Assembly (NCBI GenBank): GCA_029762625.1
Contig: JARVGI010000014.1
Location: 1-35,792, forward strand
From: Methanomicrobiaceae archaeon
GTDB lineage: Archaea > Halobacteriota > Methanomicrobia > Methanomicrobiales > Methanomicrobiaceae
Direction: 5' to 3'
DNA length: 35,792 bases
The notes under the pieces were generated by a model, which worked only from the letters and a program-made list of their open reading frames with translations, did no database searches and was not told the DNA's origin. A program made the position numbers and the translations under genes. The number at the start of each line of letters is the position of its first letter. Position 1 is the stretch's first letter. Positions 1 to 8,006 of this stretch are shown in pieces.

Positions 1-77
1 TCAACGTATGGTGCGGTACTGAGATACGAGAGTTCTCGGGAACCACCATGAGCTGCTATTACTACCCCTTATTATTC
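1..77. repeat. Left copy of exact 77-bp inverted terminal repeat
   Basis: This stretch is identical to the reverse complement of 35716-35792, base for base, and identity stops abruptly at position 78. It holds a short dyad (CGAGA-GT-TCTCG) near its middle and no open frame of note. It is either the edge of a repeated element present in opposite orientation on both flanks or the k-mer overlap of an assembly graph node shared by both contig ends. The sequence alone cannot decide. Confidence 0.95.
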
Positions 78-483
78 CTGGTTTTCTGAATCGTAGCTAT
101 TCTGAAAAGTTCGCGTTCCGTTCTGGCATCCGACATCAGATTTCAAAATCCTTGCAAAACTGGCTGAGACATGCATTCTCGGAAGGCGCAGTATCCTGCG
201 AGAACCGGATATGGACATTGCCGGGGCCATCGCGCGGTCCTGTCCTGCGGAAAGGATTGAGGGAGAAGAAATGTCCCGCCCAGGGCCAAACCGAAAGAAT
301 GCAGCCTGTCGGTGCGCCTCGTAGCCCATACAGCCGGATGGGATCCGGGCAGAAGGGCTTGAACGCAGGATGTGCCGTCAAATAAGCTCTGTGCCCCCAG
401 AATATCCATGACGGCACCTGCACTCCTTCTCCCACGCACCCATTGACGGATGCGCTGGAGGCATCGTCCGGCAGAGTAATAAT
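78..483. other. Left flank without recognisable gene
   Basis: I find no convincing gene here. Short open frames exist on both strands, but none has a good ribosome binding site or resembles a family I know. Around 165-260 there is a loose resemblance to the reverse complement of about 35575-35640 (shared short words such as TGCAT, GAAGGC and GAACCG in the same order), which hints that both flanks may hold decayed copies of one element. That resemblance was judged by eye and is weak. Confidence 0.4.
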
Positions 484-516
484 ACTTTGCGAGGCAACCT
501 GCCCCCCTCGCAAAGT
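484..516. repeat. Strong hairpin (11-bp perfect stem), possible 3' end signal
   Basis: The arms ACTTTGCGAGG (484-494) and CCTCGCAAAGT (506-516) are perfectly complementary with an 11-nt loop. It lies about 39 bp beyond the stop codon of the minus-strand DUF151 gene, so its transcript could fold at the 3' end. The sequence after it in the minus direction is AT-rich but has no good T-tract, so termination is uncertain. A second small dyad (CGTAC-GGGAG-GTACG, 526-540) sits between it and the gene. Confidence 0.6.
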
Positions 517-554
517 GCAGCCATACGTACGGGAGGTACGGCGGGCATGGTGTT

Positions 555-1001
555 TTACATAAAATTCGATATATCCTTCAGATCTCCAAGCTCCTCCCGG
601 GCAACACCCGCGCAGTCCACCACGTCCTTATCGATCAGAATGGGGGCATCGGCACGGAGTGCAATTGCTATCCCGTCACTCGGGCGGCAGTCGATTGTTT
701 GTTTTTCGTGATCGCCGGTGCAGGTGAGTTTTGAATAAAACACCCCGCCGTCCAGAGAATCGATGTGAAGAGAGAGGACCGAGATTGAAAACTTTTCCAT
801 GAGATCCAGGAAGAGATCATGGGTGATCGGGCGGGGAAGGATCTCTCCTTTCAGGGCATGGGAAATGGAAAGCGCTTCAAATAGACCCACATAAATAAGA
901 ACGCACTTGTCATCCGCCGTTTCCACGACCACCGTGGGCGCCCCGCCGCGCTCGGTGATGGCCATGAACACACCGAGCACACCACATGACATGAAACTCA
1001 T
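555..1001 (-). CDS. Bifunctional nuclease family (DUF151) protein
   Basis: A 148-residue protein of the DUF151/bifunctional nuclease family. Its signature is the stretch around residues 105-125, where CRPSDGIAIALRADAPI matches the family's conserved RPSDAIALA-type core. The N-terminal part (GVFMAITERGGAPTVVVE) fits the usual first strands, and the length is normal for archaeal members. Plant and bacterial homologues have reported nuclease activity; the archaeal role is unknown, so no substrate is assigned. The chosen ATG is followed by a second ATG nine bases later and a third in GVFMAITE, and none has a strong ribosome binding site, so the start could be slightly downstream. It is the last gene of the minus-strand series and is followed by a strong hairpin. 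Confidence 0.85.
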   Translation of the reverse strand: MSFMSCGVLGVFMAITERGGAPTVVVETADDKCVLIYVGLFEALSISHALKGEILPRPITHDLFLDLMEKFSISVLSLHIDSLDGGVFYSKLTCTGDHEKQTIDCRPSDGIAIALRADAPILIDKDVVDCAGVAREELGDLKDISNFM

Positions 1002-1127
1002 AAACGTGTTCCCAGAACTATCTGCTGCAATATTAATGTATCGTACACCCCAGCCGAGGGTCCCGTGCTCCGGTGTCAGGCCTGCCGGGATCGATAGGAG
1101 GCGCCGGCACCCGGCAAAGCCGTGCCC

Positions 1128-2159
1128 CTATTTCAATCCGATTCGTTTCAGGATCATTTCGCGGCGCACAATGAAGATGCTTGCCAGTATTCCGATAATA
1201 ATATTGACGTAATAGAGAATGAACCGCCACAGCACCACGAATATTCCCACGATAGAAGAGGGTATAAAGAGCCCGTAAAGCGATGTGGCACTCAGTTCTG
1301 CAATGCCGGAGCTGCCCGGCGTGAGGGGGATCATCATAAAAATGGCGATGATCAGCTGCACGATGAACGACTCGAAGAGATATGGTTCTTCTCCCAGGCC
1401 CATCAAAATCAGGGATGCGATGGAAAACTCAGACACCCAGTAGAGTGTGGTGAACAGAAACCCACAGATCAGGCCGATTTTGCCCCCCCCTACAAAGCGG
1501 GATAGACTGCCGTTGAAATTATCCACTTCATGATCGATGGCGTCGATGAAACGGTCGAGCTTTGTGCTGTGCCATCTCCGTGCAACCCACAGGGAAACCC
1601 TCCTGAGGATCCCCTTGAGAAAATCCGGATTTCGAACGGAATACGCAAAGAGAAGGACCGCGATGGTGACGGCCATCCAGGAGAAAAACATCGGCGTGGC
1701 AAAGTCGACATCAAGCGTGCTCCAGTGACTGCTCAGCAGAAGCATTGCCAGTGCCGCAATACCACCGAGCACGATTCCGTCGATCACACGCTCCATGATC
1801 ACCACAGCGGTGGCATCCCCCACTCTCACCCCGGAACGGTATAGCTCGTGAATTCGCACCGGTTCGCCGCCCATCTGGGAGGGCGTGATGGCAGCGACAA
1901 GCATGTTGGCAAAGACCATATTGAGGCAGTGACTGAATTTTACCCTGTAGCCAAGGGATTTTGACATAGTTTTAATTCTCAGCGCCCAGAAGCAGAGAGA
2001 TGCGAGATGAAAGCCGAGTGCGAGGAGGAGAAAGGCGGGATCGAGCCGGGCAAGGTACGTGATCGTGTCCTCATCGATGGTAAAATAGAGCACCACCGCC
2101 AGCACCATCACGCTAAATCCGATCGAGATGGCCAGCCATTTCCATTGCTTTCTCTCCAT
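1128..2159 (-). CDS. Integral membrane protein, LPG synthase TM / flippase-like family
   Basis: A 343-residue, strongly hydrophobic protein with about eight membrane segments, starting with a short basic N-terminus (MERKQWK). Motifs typical of the lysylphosphatidylglycerol-synthase transmembrane family (UPF0104/AglD-like) are visible: NMVFANMLVAAITPSQMGGE near residues 80-100, and the late MMIPLTPGSSGIAE motif. There is no C-terminal aminoacyl-transferase domain, so it is the membrane part only. Archaeal relatives are linked to glycan or lipid-linked sugar transfer or flipping; the substrate here is unknown. The start is well supported by GAGGT six bases upstream. A TATA-like element lies about 75 bp upstream, so it is probably transcribed on its own. 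It ends with the basic tail RREMILKRIGLK. Confidence 0.85.
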   Translation of the reverse strand: MERKQWKWLAISIGFSVMVLAVVLYFTIDEDTITYLARLDPAFLLLALGFHLASLCFWALRIKTMSKSLGYRVKFSHCLNMVFANMLVAAITPSQMGGEPVRIHELYRSGVRVGDATAVVIMERVIDGIVLGGIAALAMLLLSSHWSTLDVDFATPMFFSWMAVTIAVLLFAYSVRNPDFLKGILRRVSLWVARRWHSTKLDRFIDAIDHEVDNFNGSLSRFVGGGKIGLICGFLFTTLYWVSEFSIASLILMGLGEEPYLFESFIVQLIIAIFMMIPLTPGSSGIAELSATSLYGLFIPSSIVGIFVVLWRFILYYVNIIIGILASIFIVRREMILKRIGLK

Positions 2160-2228
2160 GTGCGGACCTCAGGCGGGAAACTTCAAATTGTAGGATTTAT
2201 CGATAAAAACACGCATATGAGGTTGTGA

Positions 2229-2243
2229 TTTATAGTATAAACC
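2229..2243 (-). promoter_or_regulatory. TATA-like promoter for the LPG-synthase-type membrane protein gene
   Basis: On the minus strand this reads GGTTTATACTATAAAT, an archaeal TATA box with a purine-rich upstream flank. It lies about 70-85 bp before the ATG at 2159, giving a leader of roughly 45 nt if initiation is 25 bp downstream. It sits between the end of the DUF357 gene and this gene. Confidence 0.5.
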
Positions 2244-2253
2244 TTTTAATGGT

Positions 2254-2826
2254 TCAAACCGTGAAAAGGTGCCTCTTTTCGGTGATCCTGAGCAGGCCGG
2301 CCCTGATACCCGCATCGAGAAAGCCGTAGCCGTAGCTGAACCATCCCAGCGCATTGATGCGAGCACCTCTCTCCTGCCATTCTCTCCCCCGCTCCCTTGA
2401 GACACAAGCATTCTGCCATATCGCCCTCGCAGTCTCATACATGGGGCTTTCCCTGTCCGGGGCACACTCCACGGCATCCTGTGCCTCACCGAGCATCCTC
2501 GCATACCGCCCGGTCTTTTCAAAGAGGTGATCGTGGAGGTGCATGGGCATTGTTTCGGTGAAGATGGGCAGCGGTTCCGGCTGCCGGGCAGTCACGAGAA
2601 GGCCGATGAGGCAGCCCGCAGCAAACCACCCTCTCCCATAGGTAAACGAGGCATGTGCGTTCACGAGATCGCCGCGTTCCAGAAACACCCCGCCGTCGGT
2701 ACAGTAGGCAGCCACCATCTCCCGGACCTCTGCTGCCGTCCGGTACAGGCAGGTCCCTTCCGGGGTCGTGATTGCCGCGGCGGTGAGATCGACTCCCACC
2801 AGTTCTCCGAATTCCTCGATCCTCAT
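2254..2826 (-). CDS. DUF357 family protein, duplicated domain
   Basis: A 190-residue protein of the archaeal DUF357 family, commonly encoded beside diphthine synthase. Two similar halves are visible. Each has an alpha-helical stretch with the pattern 'rG-x-A-x-x-S/W-FxYGxGwxxAGxxxGLL': [26 protein letters not shown] around residues 52-77 and [25 protein letters not shown] around 155-180. This suggests an internal duplication of a four-helix-type domain. No catalytic motif is seen and the function is not known. The ATG overlaps the stop codon of dphB (ATGA), so the two are almost certainly translated together; a role near diphthamide synthesis is an inference from that coupling only. Confidence 0.8.
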   Translation of the reverse strand: MRIEEFGELVGVDLTAAAITTPEGTCLYRTAAEVREMVAAYCTDGGVFLERGDLVNAHASFTYGRGWFAAGCLIGLLVTARQPEPLPIFTETMPMHLHDHLFEKTGRYARMLGEAQDAVECAPDRESPMYETARAIWQNACVSRERGREWQERGARINALGWFSYGYGFLDAGIRAGLLRITEKRHLFTV

Positions 2827-3575
2827 AGGCCGGCAAACATTTCCAGGTATTCCTTCTCGATCACATGCAGCTCCGCCGGGATCACGAGGATGTGGAGGGG
2901 AGGACCAAAATCGATGTGGTTGATCGTTTCGGCATCACCGGCGGCAACGACAGGCTCCGGAGATCCCGCCCGGGCAACCCCCACATAGAGCGGCGGAGCG
3001 GGTAGTCCCGAGGCCTCGGCCATCCCCTCTATCGCCTCAATCCCCTCCCGTACCCGCATGTAGCGATCTTCCTGAATGTCCAGGTAGACGAGTGTGTGCA
3101 GGTTCTGGTTCTGGTTCTGCCATATCGTCTCCAGCGGGGTGGTCGGGAACCATCCGCGGGTGGGAAACGGCAGTGAACACGATTTTCCAAAGCGGTAGTT
3201 CTGCAGCCCGGTCAGGCCGCAGACCGCGCTTGAGATCGATGCCCCGTGGATGATGCGGGTGGGAACGTGCTCCCGTGCCGCCCGGATGCGCAGATCGGCG
3301 TGTGTGGTGGAGACCATCGGGTCGCCGCCGGTGAGAAAGACCACCTCACCCGTTTTTGCCTGCTCGAGAATCGGTTCAGGATTCTGCTCCACATCCTCCC
3401 TGCCGAGGGTGATCAGCGGCTTTCCGTAGAGCCGTTCGAGCGCAGGAACGTCGGCGCCCATGAGAACCGACGTGTAGGATTCAAGGTATACGCGGTCTGC
3501 ACAGCGTATGCACTCCAGACCCTTGAGGGAAATGTCCTGTTCATCAAACAGGCCGAGACCAACGAACGTCAGCAT
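2823..3575 (-). CDS. dphB: Diphthine synthase (diphthamide methyltransferase)
   Basis: A 250-residue tetrapyrrole-methylase-fold enzyme that methylates, using SAM, the modified histidine of elongation factor 2 during diphthamide synthesis. Visible features are the N-terminal [16 protein letters not shown], the SAM-binding [10 protein letters not shown] loop near residue 88, [23 protein letters not shown], and the C-terminal [17 protein letters not shown]. The length matches the archaeal family. I chose the ATG at 3575 because homologues begin with M-L-x-F-V-G-L-G; a GTG four codons upstream is open, and a GGGAG site lies 13 bases before the ATG. A small curiosity is a hexanucleotide repeat (three units, about 3101-3119) encoding NQNQN in a surface region. 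Translationally coupled to the DUF357 gene downstream. Confidence 0.93.
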   Translation of the reverse strand: MLTFVGLGLFDEQDISLKGLECIRCADRVYLESYTSVLMGADVPALERLYGKPLITLGREDVEQNPEPILEQAKTGEVVFLTGGDPMVSTTHADLRIRAAREHVPTRIIHGASISSAVCGLTGLQNYRFGKSCSLPFPTRGWFPTTPLETIWQNQNQNLHTLVYLDIQEDRYMRVREGIEAIEGMAEASGLPAPPLYVGVARAGSPEPVVAAGDAETINHIDFGPPLHILVIPAELHVIEKEYLEMFAGL

Positions 3576-3665
3576 GAATCTGCACACACTCCCGGATTGT
3601 TGTCATGTAGGTATCGCAGAAAAACCCGATAAGGCCTCTGTCTGGTTGCGGGAACGGTATCCCCC

Positions 3666-5516
3666 CTACCCGAAGATCTGGTTGATAAGCGCACCGATAA
3701 TGATGCCGAGACCCACGGTATAGAGGGTGACCGCGGCGGTGATGCGCCCCCCCATCTCCCTGAAAAGGACGGCGATGGTCGATACACAGGGCACGAAGAG
3801 CACACTGACCAGGCCGAAGATATAGAGCTGGAGCGAGGTCATGATGGCAGAGAGATTGGCAGTTCCCCCGAGTATTGCCAGCATCTCGAACGCCATCTCC
3901 TTGCGCAGGATCCCGAAGAGCAGTGCGGTGGCGGCATAGGGAGGGACTCCCAGCACGCCTTCCGAGAACGGCGCGATAAGCTCCTCGAACATTGCAGTGA
4001 TCCCGATATACTCAAAGAGCCCCAGAACGATGCTTCCCACGAGGAGCATTGGCATGGCGATGAAGAGGAATTCCTGCATCCTCAGCCATGATTTCTTGAT
4101 CACGAGCCGGCTCTGCGGACGACGCAGGGGCGCCATCTCCAGGATCATCCCGAACTGTTCTCCGGGGGTGACACGGGAGAGCAGGAGCCCCGTTGCGGTA
4201 ATGAGGAGGAATACGATGAGGTAGATAGTGAGCGCAGGCAGTATTCCCACGAACGCAGCCACGATGCCAAGGATAATGACTGTGCGGGCGGAGCACGGCA
4301 CCATGGTGATCAGGAAGGCCCCGATGATCTTTTCACGTCTGCTGGCAAGGTTCCGGAGTCCCATCACCGCCGGCACGTTGCATCCCAGGCCGAGCACGAG
4401 AGGAATAATTGCGCCGCCGTGCATGCCAACCCGGTGCATGGCTTTGTCGGCGAGAAATGCCGCCCGCGTCATATAGCCGGTGTCCTCCAGAATGGAGAGC
4501 AGGATATAGAAAATAAAGACGAAGGGAAAGGCGATCCCCAGTCCTGCCTGCAGGGCGATTGCGAGCGAGAGGGCAATGGTTTCCGCAAGGGGAGGAAGGC
4601 CGAAAGCGAGCAGGGGATCGATGAGTATGACCTGGAAGGCGTCGACAATCGTCTCCTCGAGGAACGCCCCCACGATAAATACAACCAGGAGCGTCGAAAG
4701 CAGCACCAGAACGAGGATGGGAATCCCAGGGATGCTGCTTGTCAGCAGCTGGTCGAGGTCGAACCCCGGTTTCGTCTCCCGCGTTTTGATCACCCGGTCT
4801 GCAATGGTGCGGGCATAATTGTGGCGGTTTGCGGCGATTATCTGCTGGACGGTCATGCGGTGCCGGGCTTCGATCTGCTCGGTAATCGCGGACGCTGCCT
4901 CGCTCACGGTGCCATCCTTCGCGATCCCCTGCAGGGCCCAGAGGCTTTCCGTACGTCCGGCGCCGAGCGTTTTTTCCAGCGTCCTGACCGCGGCCTCAAC
5001 GGACCTGTCGTAGGGGATGGTCAGCGTTGCCTTCCGCGCGCCGCTCCGCACAAGGGGGACGATTTTTTCGATGTTGTGGCCTTTGGATGCCGCCGTCTCC
5101 AGCACTTCGATTCCCAGCTGGTATTCAAGCGTCGCCGTGTCGATCTCGAGACCTTCTTTCTCCATCTCGTCGATCATGTTGAGCACGGCGATCATGGGTA
5201 TGCCGAATTCGGCAACCTGAAGGAGCAGGTAGAGATTGCGCTCCAGCCGGGTTGCGTCCATGACCACAATCACCGCATCAACCATACCTTCCTGAAGGAA
5301 GGTGCGCACGAGATCCTCTTCCTCGGACGTGCCGTCCAGCGAGTAGATGCCGGGGAGATCGACGATGTCGATCATTTCGCGCTGGTAGCAGGTACTCCCC
5401 CCCTTCAACTCGACGGTCGTGCCCGGATAATTGCTCACCTCGACGCCGACGCCGGTGAGCTGGTTGAAAATCAGGGATTTGCCCACACTGGGATTCCCGA
5501 TCAACGCAACTTTCAT
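3666..5516 (-). CDS. feoB: Ferrous iron transport protein B
   Basis: A 616-residue iron(II) transporter with an N-terminal GTPase. G1 is GNPSVGKS (7-14), G3 DLPG (53-56) and G4 NMID (113-116). A linker follows to about residue 255, then a membrane domain of about eight to ten segments with the family motifs GLGCNVPAVMGLR and the two Gate-type regions. It is shorter than the E. coli protein (773 residues), as is common in archaea. The start ATG overlaps the stop codon of the upstream DtxR-FeoA gene (ATGA), so regulator and transporter are translated together. It is predicted to import Fe2+ across the cytoplasmic membrane under control of the neighbouring regulator. No FeoC-like gene is present. 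Confidence 0.96.
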   Translation of the reverse strand: MKVALIGNPSVGKSLIFNQLTGVGVEVSNYPGTTVELKGGSTCYQREMIDIVDLPGIYSLDGTSEEEDLVRTFLQEGMVDAVIVVMDATRLERNLYLLLQVAEFGIPMIAVLNMIDEMEKEGLEIDTATLEYQLGIEVLETAASKGHNIEKIVPLVRSGARKATLTIPYDRSVEAAVRTLEKTLGAGRTESLWALQGIAKDGTVSEAASAITEQIEARHRMTVQQIIAANRHNYARTIADRVIKTRETKPGFDLDQLLTSSIPGIPILVLVLLSTLLVVFIVGAFLEETIVDAFQVILIDPLLAFGLPPLAETIALSLAIALQAGLGIAFPFVFIFYILLSILEDTGYMTRAAFLADKAMHRVGMHGGAIIPLVLGLGCNVPAVMGLRNLASRREKIIGAFLITMVPCSARTVIILGIVAAFVGILPALTIYLIVFLLITATGLLLSRVTPGEQFGMILEMAPLRRPQSRLVIKKSWLRMQEFLFIAMPMLLVGSIVLGLFEYIGITAMFEELIAPFSEGVLGVPPYAATALLFGILRKEMAFEMLAILGGTANLSAIMTSLQLYIFGLVSVLFVPCVSTIAVLFREMGGRITAAVTLYTVGLGIIIGALINQIFG

Positions 5517-6160
5517 GTCCGTTTCTCCACAAAAATCGAGCGGGCGATCTCAGGGCTGAGAGCGACGTCGCACTGTTTCACCCTGACGACAATCGACTGG
5601 TTGCGCAATTTGCGCTTCAGAGAGATGGTCTGCCCGGGTATGATGCCGAGATCCATCAGGCGGCGTTTCCACCCGGGCCCGCGCATCGACACCACGCGCA
5701 GTTCATCTCCTTCCGAAAAATCAAGGAGAGAATGCATCCCGGCTCTGGAAGGCTCCCGTTCCTTTTTCTTCCCCCACCGGTACGCCCCCGGACAGCTGTC
5801 ACGGATATACAGGGATAGCCGATCGATCGTTTCATCAGAAACGTCGTGTTCGAGACGGCATGCCTCCTGAGAGGCCTTATCCGTATTCATCCCCAGCATT
5901 TCAGTCAGAAAACACTCCAGAGTACGGTGCTTGCGCAGTACTCCCTCTCCACGTTGCCGCCCTGAATCGGTCAGCATGATATCTCCGCCGGCCACTCGAG
6001 CGATATGCCCTTCCCGCTCCAGTTCATCGAGTATTGATCGGATCTCCTCATCGCTCATCTGGAGCTCCCCGCTCAGCTCGACAAATCCTACCGGCCTGTT
6101 GCGCTCCGATGAAATTTTATAGAGTGCCTCGAGACAGTCTTCCCTCTGGGAGAGGCGCAT
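5513..6160 (-). CDS. DtxR/MntR-type iron regulator with C-terminal FeoA (SH3-like) domain
   Basis: A 215-residue protein. The N-terminal winged helix (MRLSQREDCLEALYKISSE, then LDELEREGHIARVAGGDIMLTDSG) and the helical dimerisation and metal-binding segment (HRTLECFLTEMLGM, ACRLEHDVSDETIDRL) match DtxR/MntR repressors. From about residue 140 a FeoA domain follows (FSEGDELRVVSMRGPGWKRRLMDLGIIPGQTISLKRK). One polypeptide can thus serve as metal-sensing repressor and as the FeoA partner of FeoB. I chose the ATG at 6160 because the winged-helix homology begins there; the frame stays open 64 codons upstream but that part has no homology. It probably autoregulates the feo operon from the 157-bp divergent gap shared with polX. 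Confidence 0.9.
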   Translation of the reverse strand: MRLSQREDCLEALYKISSERNRPVGFVELSGELQMSDEEIRSILDELEREGHIARVAGGDIMLTDSGRQRGEGVLRKHRTLECFLTEMLGMNTDKASQEACRLEHDVSDETIDRLSLYIRDSCPGAYRWGKKKEREPSRAGMHSLLDFSEGDELRVVSMRGPGWKRRLMDLGIIPGQTISLKRKLRNQSIVVRVKQCDVALSPEIARSIFVEKRT

Positions 6161-6317
6161 GAGAACAGGTTTGTTCTTTCCTTCTTTTATCCATTTGTAT
6201 CGTGCGCAGTGCAGAACGGAGATACACGCGGGGATACCAGAGTGCCGAAACGCGTCGCGCGCTTCCGTTGCGCAACCGGTTTCAAGATGCATGCACAAAT
6301 GAGAAGAAGGGAACAGG
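6161..6317. promoter_or_regulatory. Divergent promoter region, iron operon / polX
   Basis: This gap separates two divergent starts. On the minus side an AT-rich TATA-like stretch (GGATAAAAGAAGG) lies only about 20-30 bp before the regulator's ATG, which implies a very short leader. An 8-bp palindrome TGCATGCA is at about 6288-6295, close to the polX start. I see no convincing DtxR box, so the operator is not assigned. Confidence 0.4.
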
Positions 6318-8006
6318 ATGGCTCTCAGCAACCGGCAGATCGCGGACACCATTCGTCATATGGGGCAGTTACTGGAAATCCAGGGCGAAGAGAACTTCAA
6401 GGTACGCGCCTATGCGCGTGCGGCCGAAACCATCCTGCGGCAGCAAGAGCCGCTTTCCGAAAAGACCGCTGCGGAAATGAGCCGGTTGCCGGGCATCGGG
6501 AAAAATATCGCTGCCAAGATCGTGGAATTGCACGAGACCGGCACCATAGGGGAATATAAACATCTCAGGGAGAGTATCCCCGCAGGAGTGGTGGAACTTC
6601 TGGAACTCGATGGTGTGGGCCCCAAAACCGTGCACAAGCTCTGGAAAAAGTTCGGTATTGTACATGTCGACGCGCTCGAAGCTGCTGCCCGGGGCCACCG
6701 CCTGCGCAGCATGCGAGGGTTCGGGGAAAAGAAGGAGGCTGAAATACTCCGCTCAATTGCACGCCACCGGCAACAGAGCGGGCGGATGAGAAGGGATCAA
6801 GCGGAAGAGGTAATCGATTCCGTCACCGCGGTGCTCCCACCGGATTCGTATATTGTTGCAGGAAGTTTCCGGCGTGGAAAAAGCACGGTGGGTGATATTG
6901 ATATCGTCTCAATTGCACCGGCCGCCAGCGTCAACCGCCTCCTTTTCACGGTTGCCGATGAGGTGATCGACGAGGGAGAACGGCGCACATCGATCCGGGT
7001 GGGCACACGAAGGGTCGACGTCAGGTTCACCGATCGTGCCCATTTCGGCTCGATGCTCGTGTACCTGACCGGGTCCAAACAGTTCAATATCCGCCTCAGG
7101 GGTATTGCACAGGATCAGGGGTGCAAACTGAACGAGTATGGAATCGAACACCTTCAGACCGGCGAACAATTCGCCTTCGTGAATGAAGAGGCGATGTTTC
7201 ACCACCTCGGCATGGACCCCGTCCCGCCCGAACTCAGGGAGGATACCGGCGAGATCGAACGGGCGCAGGCCCACAACCTCCCCTCTCTCGTGGAACGCGG
7301 CCAGATCAGGGGTGATCTGCATGTGCACAGTTCATGGAGCGATGGAGTGCTCGATATTACGGATCTCGCACGGATCGGAGAGCAGCGGGGGTACGAGTAT
7401 ATCCTCATCACCGACCACTCGGCCAGTCTCGGTGTTGCCGGTGGACTGGACGAGCACGCAATCCGGCGGCAGGTACACGAAATCGAGCTGGCGAACAGGA
7501 ACGGAGGCTGCCATCTTCTCGCCGGCATCGAAGTGGACATTCTCAGCGACGGCAGACTCGGGCTTCCCGACCGGGTACTGCAGGATCTTGACGTCGTCGT
7601 GGCTTCGATCCATTCAGGGTTCAAACAGGAGGAGGATGTCATGACCCGCCGCGTCATTGCGGCGCTGCAAAACGAGCACGTGGACATCCTCGGGCATCCC
7701 ACGGGAAGACTGCTTGGCAAGCGCCCTGCGGTGGACATTGACATGGGGCGTATTATCGATGCGGCGGCCGAAACAGGTACCGCAATGGAGATCAACGCCT
7801 CCCCGCACCGGCTCGATATCGACGATACTCATGTTCGGCAGGCGAAGGAGCATGGCGTGCGCATGGCAATTAGCACCGATGCGCACAGGACAGAAGATTT
7901 CGCCAGCATGCACCACGGCCTGGCCGTTGCGCGCAGGGGATGGTGCGAAAAGAACGATATACTCAATACCAAACCTATCCACGAATTGCTGGAGTTCATG
8001 CAATGA
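6318..8006 (+). CDS. polX: DNA polymerase X family protein with PHP exonuclease domain
   Basis: A 562-residue family X DNA polymerase with a C-terminal PHP domain, a base-excision-repair-type gap-filling enzyme with 3'-5' exonuclease or phosphatase activity. In order: helix-hairpin-helix motifs (LPGIGKNIAAKIVEL near 57-72; LDGVGPKTVHKLWKKFG near 95-112); the nucleotidyltransferase motif GSFRRGKSTVGDID at about 182-195, with two catalytic aspartates, and a third in RRVDVRF near 233; then PHP from about 331 with GDLHVHSSWSDG, ITDHS, EVDIL, HPTGR and STDAH, which supply metal-binding His and Asp residues. The length is normal for archaeal and bacterial PolX. Its stop overlaps the start of the next gene (ATGA). 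No defects seen. Confidence 0.95.
   Translation: MALSNRQIADTIRHMGQLLEIQGEENFKVRAYARAAETILRQQEPLSEKTAAEMSRLPGIGKNIAAKIVELHETGTIGEYKHLRESIPAGVVELLELDGVGPKTVHKLWKKFGIVHVDALEAAARGHRLRSMRGFGEKKEAEILRSIARHRQQSGRMRRDQAEEVIDSVTAVLPPDSYIVAGSFRRGKSTVGDIDIVSIAPAASVNRLLFTVADEVIDEGERRTSIRVGTRRVDVRFTDRAHFGSMLVYLTGSKQFNIRLRGIAQDQGCKLNEYGIEHLQTGEQFAFVNEEAMFHHLGMDPVPPELREDTGEIERAQAHNLPSLVERGQIRGDLHVHSSWSDGVLDITDLARIGEQRGYEYILITDHSASLGVAGGLDEHAIRRQVHEIELANRNGGCHLLAGIEVDILSDGRLGLPDRVLQDLDVVVASIHSGFKQEEDVMTRRVIAALQNEHVDILGHPTGRLLGKRPAVDIDMGRIIDAAAETGTAMEINASPHRLDIDDTHVRQAKEHGVRMAISTDAHRTEDFASMHHGLAVARRGWCEKNDILNTKPIHELLEFMQ

Noticed and set aside
3101-3119. Hexanucleotide repeat in dphB as a phase-variable tract
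   Set aside because: Three units of six bases keep the reading frame on gain or loss, so it could not switch the gene off; it only adds Asn-Gln pairs.
4419-5870. A 483-codon open frame on the plus strand opposite feoB
   Set aside because: It is antisense to the G domain of FeoB and the FeoA domain, shows no recognisable motif and reads like a reverse shadow of codon-biased coding sequence.
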